From Myxococcaceae bacterium (GTDB lineage: Bacteria > Myxococcota > Myxococcia > Myxococcales > UBA5297), in the NCBI GenBank assembly GCA_017500825.1, contig JAFVYB010000115.1, positions 1 through 46,307 of the forward strand: 46,307 bases of DNA, given 5' to 3'. Numbering within the stretch: the stretch's first letter is position 1; each line of letters starts with the position of its first letter. This document shows positions 35,296-43,366 of the stretch, piece by piece. The notes beneath the pieces were generated by a model. That model worked only from the letters and a program-made list of their open reading frames with translations, had not been told where the DNA came from and made no database searches. A program made the position numbers and the translations under genes.

Positions 35296-37071
35296 GTGAC
35301 CGATAAACCTTGGCTCAAACAATATGGCCCCAGCGTTCCGCACGAAGTCAGCGCGCCGACGCTTACCCTCGACGCCGTCTTTGACCGAGCTGTCCAGCGC
35401 TACCCGACGCGCGCGGCAACCATCTTCACAGCCCAGGCCATGGGGCGACTCTTCTCCAAGTCGATGACCTATGCCGAGATCGACGAACAGTCAGATCGCC
35501 TCGCTGTGGCCTTCCAGAAGCGCGGCATCGGTCAAGGCGATCGCGTCGCGCTCTTCATGCCCAACTGCCCGCAGTTCGTGATCGGCTATGTCGCCGCGCT
35601 CAAAATTGGCGCCATCGCCGTCCCGGTAAACCCACTCTATTCGGCGCGCGAGGCGGCCTATCAGCTCAAGGACTGCGGCGCGAAGGCGCTCATCGTGCTC
35701 AGCCGTTTTTATCCGCTGATCCACCGCATCCAGGGCGAGACGCCGCTTGAGCACATCTTCGTCACCAACATCAAAGAGCACTTCCCCTTCACGCTGCGGA
35801 CGCTCTTCACGCTGGCGCAGGAAAAAAAAGAAGGTCACCGCGTGGCCATCGACGCGCGCGCCAACGCCATCTGGCTCAAGGACGCCATGGCCGCCGTTCC
35901 CAAAGGCCAAAAGCCCACGCGCCCGGCCATCTCGCTCGATGACGTGGCAGTCCTCCTCTACTCGGGCGGCACGACGGGCATCTCCAAGGGCGCGACTTTG
36001 ACCCACCGCAACCTCGTCACCAACGCCGATCAGAACCGCCTGTGGGCCATGGTCGGCGACGGCAATGAGGTTTCACTCGTCGCCCTGCCGCTCTTCCACG
36101 CCTTTGGCCTGACCTGCTGCCTCAACCTGAGCCTGATGACTGGCGCCAGCATGGTGCTCATCCCCAACCCGCGCGACATCCTCAACATCATCCTGGCCAT
36201 CGACCACTTCAAGGCGACGCTCTTCGCAGCCGTGCCGACGCTGATGGTCGCCATTTCCGCCCATCCCAAAGTGACCCGCTACAACCTCAAGTCGGTGCGC
36301 GTCTGCCCCTGCGCCGGCGCCCCCGTGGCGGGCCAGGTCCACCGCGACTTCCTCGAAAAGACGGGCATCAACGGCTACGAGGGCTACGGTCTGACCGAGG
36401 CCTCACCCGTCGTCATCGGCAACCCACCTCATGGCGACAACCGCGTTGGCACCATCGGCATCCCCTATCCGAGCACCGACGCGCGCATCGTCTCGCTGGA
36501 GACGGGCGAAGTCATCGACGGCTTTGCCGAGGGCGAGGAGTGGACAGAGGCGGGCGAGCTGGAGGTCACCGGGCCGCAACTGATGCAGGGCTACTGGCAG
36601 AAAAGTCCCGAGGACAGCCCAATCAGGGATGGCTGGCTGCAGACAGGCGACATCGCGCAGATGCACCGCGACGGTTACTTCCGCATCGTCGATCGCAAGA
36701 AGGACATGATCATCCGCGGCGGCATGAACATCTATCCGGCTGACATCGAGTCGGTCCTCTACAGCCATCCCAAGATCCACGAGGCGCTCGTCATCGGCGT
36801 GCCGGATCAGGAACGCGGGGAGCTCGTCAAAGCGTTCGTGACGATCAAGGAGGGCCAGTCAGCCTCGGTCGAAGAGCTGCGCGCCTACTGCAAAGAGAAC
36901 CTCGCCAAATACAAAGTTCCTTCGTTCATCGAGATCCGCGCCGATTTGCCGCGCTCTGCCGTGGGCAAACTCCTGCGCCGTGCGCTGCGAGAGGAAGTTC
37001 TCGCCGCGGCCAAGCCCAAGCCCGCCGGGGTTCAGACCAGCGAGGCGACCGACATGGAGGCGGCTTCCTGA
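35296..37071 (+). CDS. fadD: Long-chain fatty-acid--CoA ligase (acyl-CoA synthetase)
   Basis: A 591-residue ANL-family enzyme that makes acyl-CoA from fatty acid, ATP and CoA through an acyl-adenylate. The P-loop LLYSGGTTGISKGATLTHRN begins near residue 219, the A5 motif GYGLTEASP near 362, the A7 motif TGDIAQ near 449, the hinge region DRKKDMIIRGGMNIYPADIE after it, and the catalytic A10 Lys in PRSAVGKLLRR near 556. I chose GTG 35296 because GAGAGGA precedes it and the sequence upstream is not conserved-looking. It is monocistronic between two terminators. The gene symbol is by family; chain-length preference is not readable. Confidence 0.9.
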   Translation: MTDKPWLKQYGPSVPHEVSAPTLTLDAVFDRAVQRYPTRAATIFTAQAMGRLFSKSMTYAEIDEQSDRLAVAFQKRGIGQGDRVALFMPNCPQFVIGYVAALKIGAIAVPVNPLYSAREAAYQLKDCGAKALIVLSRFYPLIHRIQGETPLEHIFVTNIKEHFPFTLRTLFTLAQEKKEGHRVAIDARANAIWLKDAMAAVPKGQKPTRPAISLDDVAVLLYSGGTTGISKGATLTHRNLVTNADQNRLWAMVGDGNEVSLVALPLFHAFGLTCCLNLSLMTGASMVLIPNPRDILNIILAIDHFKATLFAAVPTLMVAISAHPKVTRYNLKSVRVCPCAGAPVAGQVHRDFLEKTGINGYEGYGLTEASPVVIGNPPHGDNRVGTIGIPYPSTDARIVSLETGEVIDGFAEGEEWTEAGELEVTGPQLMQGYWQKSPEDSPIRDGWLQTGDIAQMHRDGYFRIVDRKKDMIIRGGMNIYPADIESVLYSHPKIHEALVIGVPDQERGELVKAFVTIKEGQSASVEELRAYCKENLAKYKVPSFIEIRADLPRSAVGKLLRRALREEVLAAAKPKPAGVQTSEATDMEAAS

Positions 37072-37203
37072 GACAGAATGGCCGCTCGGTCATCGCGTTT
37101 GGCGATCGAATGATTCATCAAATAATAAAGTGAATGTCTGATAGAATTAATTGATAAGTGAACAATTGAATTGATTGATAAATGAATGACTCAATCCATT
37201 GAA

Positions 37204-37234
37204 GGGCGCGTTCCGTTGGGAGCGCGCTCTTTTT
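37204..37234 (+). terminator. Rho-independent terminator of the acyl-CoA ligase gene
   Basis: An 11-bp stem with two G-U pairs (GGGCGCGTTCC / GGAGCGCGCTC) around a GTTG tetraloop, followed by TTTTT. It sits about 130 bases after the ligase stop, beyond an AT-rich stretch. Confidence 0.85.
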
Positions 37235-37299
37235 GTCTGTGGGCTTTGTGGCGCCGCGGACACGGACAGCGGAAAGGGAAGGGGAACGGCGCGGGGCAC

Positions 37300-38046
37300 T
37301 CAGCGGGCGAGAAAATCGCTCACCGTGTCGAGAAAGCGCTCGCTGCCCTCGCGTCCGCGAATATCGATTCCCGTGGCATCGATGGTCAGGCATTCAACGC
37401 CATATTTACTCTGCATGACCTGGGGAAACGACGCGTAGTAGCCGGCCAGACCCTTGAGGAAATCGCGGCGGATACCCATCTCCTCGACGCGGCCGCGCTG
37501 CTGAATGCGGTCGAGCAGGACGCCGACATCGGGCACATCAAAGAAGATGATTTTGTCGGGTTTAATGACATCGCGATTTAGTCGCTCAAAGTATTCGTAA
37601 TAGAGCTGCAACTCGCGTGAATCGAGAAAGCCCAACCCATGCAGGTATTTGGCGAAAATCTCCGGGTCTTCGTAGAGCGTTCGGTCCTGGACGCAGTTTT
37701 TGCGCACCGTGTGGATCAATTCGTGATGCTCAATGCGCCGAATGAGAAATTCGAGCTGCAGGGTGAATGACCAGCGGCGCATGTCGGCGTAATAATCTTT
37801 AAGAAAGCGATTATCGATGACCGGCTCGTCAAAGAGCTCAAAGCCCAGCTTTTGACTGATCAATTTGGCCGCCGTCGTTTTTCCCGCGCCAATGTTTCCA
37901 GCCATGGCCAAAAAGTATTTCTGGCGGCGGCGCGTTTTGACCTCGTTGCGCGGCTTGTCAGCCATCTGCGGCGGCGTTGATTCTTGGATTGACAGGGCAG
38001 GGGATGTCTCGCCCGCGTCGGGTCGCTTTTTCGCTGGCGTCGTCAT
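37300..38046 (-). CDS. Deoxynucleoside kinase (dNK family)
   Basis: A 248-residue enzyme that phosphorylates deoxynucleosides at the 5' position for salvage. The P-loop GNIGAGKT is at 50-57, the catalytic DEP (with Glu74) at 73-75, the DRT motif at 121-123, and the Arg-rich lid RIQQRGRVEEMGIRR near 187-201. The core resembles bacterial deoxyadenosine/deoxyguanosine kinases. A 42-residue Pro/Lys/Arg-rich N-terminal extension is not part of the fold. ATG 38046 has GAGGAC 9 bases upstream. It runs convergent to the acyl-CoA ligase gene. Confidence 0.9.
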   Translation of the reverse strand: MTTPAKKRPDAGETSPALSIQESTPPQMADKPRNEVKTRRRQKYFLAMAGNIGAGKTTAAKLISQKLGFELFDEPVIDNRFLKDYYADMRRWSFTLQLEFLIRRIEHHELIHTVRKNCVQDRTLYEDPEIFAKYLHGLGFLDSRELQLYYEYFERLNRDVIKPDKIIFFDVPDVGVLLDRIQQRGRVEEMGIRRDFLKGLAGYYASFPQVMQSKYGVECLTIDATGIDIRGREGSERFLDTVSDFLAR

Positions 38047-38218
38047 GGTTCAGTCCTCGGATAAATGATCCAAAAAATAATTCAGACCGATTCCTCAAGA
38101 CAAAAACACATTATCCAAAGGCGGCTTGGGCGCGTTGGCGCGGACAATTGAGACCTTCGACCAAAGACAAAAGCGTTTTTGCGCGGGCCTCATGGCTCAC
38201 CTTGCCGCGGACAATGCT

Positions 38219-39715
38219 TCAACGCGGCACCGCGAAGTCTTTGATGACCGCCATGTGCTGCATTGAGTCGGCGTCGCTGTCGCTTCTCTGGACAGGCGAG
38301 ACGGCTGAAAGTGGGTAGAAGTCGCGGCTGTCGAAGACGAGTCCGCGTTTGCTCAGGTTGGAGGCGCCGTCGATGGCCACCTTGGTTTGATGGTTTTTGA
38401 GCCGGGTGTTTGCGAGGACGCCGTCGTAAGGCTCGTTGCGGTTGGCGTTGGTGTCGCCGTTGCCGTCCTGGTCGATGGGGCAGTCCGACTCGCTGTCGAC
38501 ATAGACGAGGCCGCTTGAGTCGAGCGCGTTCATGCAGCTTTCGCCACGGGTCTCGATGTTGAAGTCGCCACCGATGACGAGGAAATCGCCGCTGGGAATG
38601 TTGAGCGTTTTGAGGTCGGCGATGAGGCCGTCCATTTCGTCGCGCCGCATAGCTGTCTGCGTGGTGCCGAAGTCCGAGGCGTTGGAGCCTGTGGCCAAAT
38701 GGACGCTGACAACCCACAAATCGCGATCGCCCGGGATGTCGATGCGGGCCCACACGTGCTGCCGGTCCTGGATGTTTTCGAGCGCGCTGGGAAACTCACC
38801 CGCCTCTTTGATCGGGAAGTAGCTGACGATGCCGTTGGGCTTGCCCATGTTCCGGCCCGTCCTGTCCTCGCGGTAGGCGTAGAAGCGGTCGCCAAAGTTC
38901 TCGCGCACAAAGTCGCGCAGAGCGGCGTCCGAGTTGCGCCAGTAGCCGGTGCGGTCCTTCTCATAGAAGAGCGTCTTGAACTCCTGCAGCAGCGCCACCT
39001 GTGGCTTGAGACCGCGCAGAATGCGCTTGCCCGGCCCCGGGTCCCACGTCTCGCTCAACTCTTCGGTGCTGCCGTTGGAGAGCGTCATCGTGCCCGTGCT
39101 GCTGAGATTGCCGGCGAGGATGCGGACGCGCTCGGTCGATTCGCCGCTGCCCGCGCACTGGATGAACTGGCCGCAGCCGTCATAGGCCTCGCCATTGGGA
39201 TTGCCGAGGTCGGCGCAGGTGAGCGGGGTGCAGGCGCAGTAGCCGTCGCTCTGGCAGCTGTCTGGCGCGGCACAGGCGCCACAGTCGGCGGTTCCGCCAC
39301 AGCCGTCGTCCCAGCTGCCGCATCGCCCAGGCTCGCAGGGATTGCAGACATTGCACTCGCCGCAGTTGAGCTGACCGCCACAGCCGTCGCTCACCGTGCC
39401 GCACGAGACGCCAAGCGCGGCGCAGGTCATCGGCAGGCACGCGCCTTCACCGCAAATGTTGGGTTCACCGCCACCGCCACAGCTCAGTCCCTCGGCGCAG
39501 CCGCCGCAGTCGAGGATGCCGCCGCAACCATCGCTCAGCAGGCCACAGATGCTCGCCGGGCAATCCGAGGCGACGAGCGGACGGCATTCACCGTTGTTGT
39601 CCTCGTTTTCGCTGGCGTTCTCGTTGCTGTCGCAGGCGGCCACGAATGCGCAGGCGATGAGGACGGCCAGAAGGCGAAAGGCGGGGAGGGGAGGGCAAAG
39701 CAGGGATGACGACAT
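38219..39715 (-). CDS. Cys-rich lipoprotein with endonuclease/exonuclease/phosphatase domain
   Basis: A 498-residue predicted secreted phosphodiesterase-fold protein. The signal peptide ends FVAAC (Cys28 lipidated), followed by an Asn/Glu-rich linker. Residues about 45-190 hold four repeats of the CG...DGCGG...CG type. The rest is an EEP domain: LLQEFKT (metal Glu), VVSVHLATG (His), VIGGDFNIET (Asp/Asn), YDGVLAN and a terminal QHMAVIKDF that stands for the usual SDH motif. ATG 39715 gives a proper signal peptide; the longer frame to 39760 is less likely. Substrate is unknown: nucleic acid, phospholipid and inositol phosphate are all handled by this fold. Confidence 0.85.
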   Translation of the reverse strand: MSSSLLCPPLPAFRLLAVLIACAFVAACDSNENASENEDNNGECRPLVASDCPASICGLLSDGCGGILDCGGCAEGLSCGGGGEPNICGEGACLPMTCAALGVSCGTVSDGCGGQLNCGECNVCNPCEPGRCGSWDDGCGGTADCGACAAPDSCQSDGYCACTPLTCADLGNPNGEAYDGCGQFIQCAGSGESTERVRILAGNLSSTGTMTLSNGSTEELSETWDPGPGKRILRGLKPQVALLQEFKTLFYEKDRTGYWRNSDAALRDFVRENFGDRFYAYREDRTGRNMGKPNGIVSYFPIKEAGEFPSALENIQDRQHVWARIDIPGDRDLWVVSVHLATGSNASDFGTTQTAMRRDEMDGLIADLKTLNIPSGDFLVIGGDFNIETRGESCMNALDSSGLVYVDSESDCPIDQDGNGDTNANRNEPYDGVLANTRLKNHQTKVAIDGASNLSKRGLVFDSRDFYPLSAVSPVQRSDSDADSMQHMAVIKDFAVPR

Positions 39716-39965
39716 GGCGAAACTCAGGGGAAGAGGGAGGAAGGAGGCGGACAACACCACAGAGCGAGGCGTTGGGCGCGCGGCCCCTAGTTGAAGAGGG
39801 AGAGCGGTGCAAGAGATGGGACAATTTAGTTTGTTTATTGTTTTGTAGGATTGATTTTGTTTTAACTTCTTTGTTTTTGAGCTGGACTCGTTGGTGGCAG
39901 GTGATTGTTTTGTTTAATTATCATGGTGCGTGCGCCATGTCAGTCCTCCTTCTATTCGATGTTAT

Positions 39966-42326
39966 TCAATCAATGGGTTGAAGTGAATCGCGCACGATTT
40001 TTCGGATTTTTTCAAAAAGAGCACGATCGCCAGGCATGTCGCGTCGCAAGATTGCTCTGATTTCTGCGTCGCACGCGGCATGAAGGCCGAGCTCTTCCAA
40101 AAGATGAACGATAAAATGCCAGATAATGGCTTCTTCCGATCCCTGAGACAAAAGCTGACGCAATGATTGAATCGCGGTTTCCGGAACACCGGCGGCGAGA
40201 AGATCATCAAAGCGCCGGGGGAGGTCATTCAACGTGGCTGAGCTCCAGATTTGTCTCGCCGAACGCTGGAGTCGCTGTGAGCGGCGCGAGCCGGGCTTGA
40301 GAAATGACAACAGAGCTGTGCCCGCAGATTTCATTTTGGTGGAGAAATTTATTTGCTCCTGATGTTTATTCGATTGCGAGGAATCAGATGGGGCAGCGTT
40401 CGACGCGATGGCGCGTGGTATACTGGAGCCGGTCGTTGAGCGGCCACGCTTCGCTGGTTTGGATGGCGCAGCCGTATAAGATTGGTCCGGTTCACCAGCC
40501 ATTTTTGAGAGGCGAATAGATGAACAACAGGTACTCGATTCATCCAGAATATCCTTGGAGCATTGATAGAAGCTGTCTGGTTCGCTCATGTTTATTTCAA
40601 ATATGGTATGATTGCGTATTTGTCCAAAGCCGCTCCATCCGGCCGCTGTCATCTGAGGCACTTTTTGCAATTGCGGCACAGCGCTCCCCTTTTCGCTCTC
40701 AGCACGCGTCAGAGTGAGCACCCAGCTCGTGTCCTCGGTGAGTAATTGATAAGCCAAGGCGATCTGTTGGCGGTTTTTGGCATTTGTTTCAAAGCGCAGG
40801 CGCTGGGCGGCAAAAAGACGCGCCAAGATGTCAGTGTTTTGACATTCGGCAGGGAATGTGCGCGTCAACACATTAGAGGCAAACTCTACATTTAATTCAC
40901 CATGAGGCATTTCGGGCAAACGTGCAAAGAGATGTAGCGTCTCCCCCTCATAGACTTCGGCAGGTGCCTCTCCAATCAAATCGGGACGACCAGGCCAGCG
41001 CACCGCGCGCAGCGGTTGCCGAGGGTTTCGCAATTTATCGCAAATTCGCCCGATAGCGCCTTTGATGTCTTCATTGGGCGAAACAAATTCAATCGCGCCA
41101 CCGGTTTCATCGGCCAATTTTCTCAACCAGCTCTCGGCCGGGCTGGCGCCAACAGCGACAATAAAGAGGCGGTGTCGACTCTGACTGGCGGCGGCGATGA
41201 GGGATTCAGTGGAATAGATTTCGCCGTCGGTGATGAGCAGAACGACCGCGCCGCCCTCAGGCATGGGTAAATCGTAGACCTCAGACAGCGCATTTTTCAT
41301 TTCTGTGCCCCCCAAATCCGCCTTTAATGCGCCAATCATCTGGCGCAGGTGTCTTCGCGCGGCGCCATTGATGGGGCGCATCTCATCGAACATGTGATCA
41401 CAGGTCGAGCCAAAGCGCGAAAGGCTCAACAGATCGCCCTCATCCAGGCACTTCAACAGATTGCCCAGCGCTTCGCGTGCCTCCTCAATGGAGTCGCCCG
41501 CCATGGAGCCCGAACAGTCGACGAGCACTTTTACAGCAATGGGCAGCGCTTTTGTTTGCAGGGCTGGCACCACAGTCGAGGCCAATGCGACGACTTGTTC
41601 GCCGTCGCGGCCCAGGGCAGCATAGCCAGAGGCATCTTCGGGCAGAGATTCGGCGAGCAACACCAGATCGCGATCGAGCTTGGCGCGAGAAACATGGATG
41701 CGCAGCGCTTCGCCCTGACGGGTAATTTGTGCCGCATGGCTTGGACAGGAGACATTTGCCCGCGCCAGTGCTCCGCGAATTTCCAGCGTAAATTCAAAAG
41801 GATAGCTGATGTTCAGATCGTCTTCTGGAACTTCAAATGGCTCGAGTCCCGCATCTTTAGAATCGCCGTAACGCGGCGCAATAACCGTTGGAAACGCCAG
41901 TCGAATGACGCCATGGGTGACATTGAGCAATTGCCCATAGCGCAGTTCAATCTGTGCGCTTTCTCCCGGCAACAAATTGCCCAGACTGGCAGAGATCATG
42001 CCATCGGCGGCGCGAGAGAGCAGCACAGCGCTGTCACCCTTGCCAAGAGCGCCTTCATATTCATCCAGTGCTTGCGATTTGGCGGTAACGTGGCCGTTCA
42101 TTTCTCGTTCGCCAATGCGGCAGCGGATATCCAGCGGCACGGCGTCGCGCGCGAGTGGAAATGTATAGACAATCTCAACAGAGCGGTCGCTATGATTACA
42201 ATAATACTGGGTAAAGCACATCTCCATCAGCAGGCCATTGATGTGGCCGCAGGCCTCGACGCGCGCTAAAGGCGATTTGTCAGGGGTGATTTCATGGACG
42301 GCGTGAATTTTGGTTGTTTCAGTCAT
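39966..42326 (-). CDS. VIT and von Willebrand factor A domain protein
   Basis: A 786-residue protein with no signal peptide, so probably cytoplasmic. The VIT domain is at about residues 8-135 (CGHINGLLMEM, YTFPLARDAVP, SQALDEYEGALGKGDSAVLL). The vWA domain is at about 263-430 with a complete MIDAS metal site: D270-x-S-x-S274, T341 and D367 (LITDGEI). The region from about 590 to 690 is Ser/Lys-rich low complexity, followed by a helical C-terminal domain of about 100 residues. The family binds proteins through the metal site; no substrate is evident. Its start overlaps the MerR stop by 4 bases (42323-42326). Confidence 0.9.
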   Translation of the reverse strand: MTETTKIHAVHEITPDKSPLARVEACGHINGLLMEMCFTQYYCNHSDRSVEIVYTFPLARDAVPLDIRCRIGEREMNGHVTAKSQALDEYEGALGKGDSAVLLSRAADGMISASLGNLLPGESAQIELRYGQLLNVTHGVIRLAFPTVIAPRYGDSKDAGLEPFEVPEDDLNISYPFEFTLEIRGALARANVSCPSHAAQITRQGEALRIHVSRAKLDRDLVLLAESLPEDASGYAALGRDGEQVVALASTVVPALQTKALPIAVKVLVDCSGSMAGDSIEEAREALGNLLKCLDEGDLLSLSRFGSTCDHMFDEMRPINGAARRHLRQMIGALKADLGGTEMKNALSEVYDLPMPEGGAVVLLITDGEIYSTESLIAAASQSRHRLFIVAVGASPAESWLRKLADETGGAIEFVSPNEDIKGAIGRICDKLRNPRQPLRAVRWPGRPDLIGEAPAEVYEGETLHLFARLPEMPHGELNVEFASNVLTRTFPAECQNTDILARLFAAQRLRFETNAKNRQQIALAYQLLTEDTSWVLTLTRAESEKGSAVPQLQKVPQMTAAGWSGFGQIRNHTIFEINMSEPDSFYQCSKDILDESSTCCSSIRLSKMAGEPDQSYTAAPSKPAKRGRSTTGSSIPRAIASNAAPSDSSQSNKHQEQINFSTKMKSAGTALLSFLKPGSRRSQRLQRSARQIWSSATLNDLPRRFDDLLAAGVPETAIQSLRQLLSQGSEEAIIWHFIVHLLEELGLHAACDAEIRAILRRDMPGDRALFEKIRKIVRDSLQPID

Positions 42327-42739
42327 TTTTGGGTCTCCAGGATAGAGTTGTAAGCATCGCCAACAGCACGAAAGAACGCGCGCACTTGCTCTGGCGTCAG
42401 CTTGGCGCGTCCTGGTTCGAGGGTGAGCTCGATGCCGTCAGCCACCACGAGATGGGTCCAGACTTCGACGGTTCCGGCGCCGCGCGGTCGAGGCGGCACC
42501 GCTTCTTGTCCGCTTTGCAGGATCTCGCGAATGCGTTCGAGCGAGAGCCCGGCCCGCTGCCATTTGCGGATGGTGAGCAGCTGCTCCAAATGCCGACTGC
42601 TGTAATGCGCCGCACGCGTCTCACCCTCTGGCCGATCGACCAGGCCTTGCTGGATGTAGAAGCGCACGGTCCTGCGCGACAATTCCGCGAGCGCGGCGAG
42701 CTCATCCAATGTGTAGGTCTTGCTGTCTGAACTGTTCAT
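42323..42739 (-). CDS. MerR-family transcriptional regulator
   Basis: A 138-residue DNA-binding protein. The winged helix-turn-helix is at about residues 9-75 (TLDELAALAELSRRTVRFYIQQGLV, YSSRHLEQLLTIRKWQRAGLSLERIREIL). The C-terminal part (about 90-135) has no metal-binding Cys pattern and reads like a small strand-strand-helix sensor. It is translationally coupled to the VIT/vWA gene and probably controls this operon through the palindrome in its own promoter. No Shine-Dalgarno sequence precedes the ATG. Confidence 0.9.
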   Translation of the reverse strand: MNSSDSKTYTLDELAALAELSRRTVRFYIQQGLVDRPEGETRAAHYSSRHLEQLLTIRKWQRAGLSLERIREILQSGQEAVPPRPRGAGTVEVWTHLVVADGIELTLEPGRAKLTPEQVRAFFRAVGDAYNSILETQK

Positions 42740-42740
42740 G

Positions 42741-42784
42741 GTGCCAATTTATACAGTTGTTTTTGACATGTCAAGTGTCAAAAA
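42741..42784 (-). promoter_or_regulatory. Promoter and palindromic operator of the MerR-VIT/vWA operon
   Basis: Minus strand: TTTTTGACA (42784-42776), 7-base spacer, TGTCAAAAA (42768-42760), a perfect 9-bp inverted repeat. Nested in it is TTGACATGTCAA (42774-42763), a perfect 12-bp palindrome whose TTGACA can serve as -35. TATAAA at 42753-42748 follows after 15 bases. The -10 ends 8 bases before the ATG, so the transcript would start at or just before it. Confidence 0.6.
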
Positions 42785-42840
42785 CGAGGCGCGTGTCGAT
42801 TTTGTGGGCCATGGCTTGTGGGGCGCGCGTTCCTTCTGTC

Positions 42841-42920
42841 GTTCTCGGTGTTGTCGCAGGCGGCCATGAGCGCGCAGGCGATGAGAAGGGCCAGGAGGCG
42901 AAAGGCGGGCAGGGGAGGGC
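42841..42920 (-). pseudogene. Truncated copy of the EEP lipoprotein leader
   Basis: Over about 80 bases this matches the leader of the 38219-39715 lipoprotein gene (39617-39696) at roughly 71 of 80 positions by hand. The encoded peptide RPPLPAFRLLALLIACALMAAC, then DNTEN, mirrors the PPLPAFRLLAVLIACAFVAAC, then DSNEN, of the intact gene. After that the match stops, and the frame ends at a stop within the MerR operator (42778). No equivalent ATG is seen in the right place, so I call it a gene fragment. A very short lipoprotein is the alternative. Confidence 0.65.
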
Positions 42921-43162
42921 GCAGGAAGAAGACGCTTTGGCCGAGACAGGTGCGGGAAATCAGAGGGGACAAACAGCGCGCGACAGCATTTTCACGCGCA
43001 TATGCGGTGCCCATTTTGAACAGAGAGTGCCTGAACACGCTGCGGTCGCGAGGTGATGCGGTTGACAAAACAGTTTGATGGAGGAATCAGGCATTGTTCG
43101 CGCCGGGAAGCGCTGACCAAAACAAATCAATTCGATGCCAAAAGCCATGAAGGCGCGTCGGC

Positions 43163-43335
43163 TCAGGACAGTGAAACCTGTAGAGCGCAGCCGCAATGAT
43201 CGGCCTGATCTGTGAGCACGGTCAGCCGCTCGATGGCCTCACTGATCGCGACGACCCGGTTCAGGATATTGGGAGTGTATGGTGTGTGGCGGGCAGGTGG
43301 ATTTCGTTAAGCCGCACCTTCCCTGATTCGAGCAT
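43163..43335 (-). pseudogene. Fragment resembling the N-terminus of a Fic-family protein
   Basis: One frame reads MLESGKVRLNEIHLPA from 43335. After a frame change near 43285 another reads TPYTPNILNRVVAISEAIERL and continues to TVLTD before ending at a TGA (43163-43165). The pattern YT-x-x-IL-x-x-V-x-x-I-S-E-x-I-x-R-L is what I remember from the start of Fic proteins, just before the usual RIRTI-HSSLAIE segment, which is missing. Truncation plus frameshift indicate a relic. The family assignment is from memory and tentative. Confidence 0.42.
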
Positions 43336-43366
43336 TTCTGGATTGCCAGTGGCGTATTGAATTCAT

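Larger units (their letters stand above)
42785..43366. other. Relic zone between the MerR operon and the second R-M locus
   Basis: No intact gene. It holds a duplicated lipoprotein leader (42841-42920) and a Fic-like fragment (43163-43335), both on the minus strand and listed separately. The 43000-43160 part has short open frames on both strands with no recognisable product. Confidence 0.6.

Noticed and set aside
42960..43196. A 78-codon minus-strand frame in the relic zone
   Set aside because: No recognisable sequence or start signal, and it overlaps the relics in another frame.
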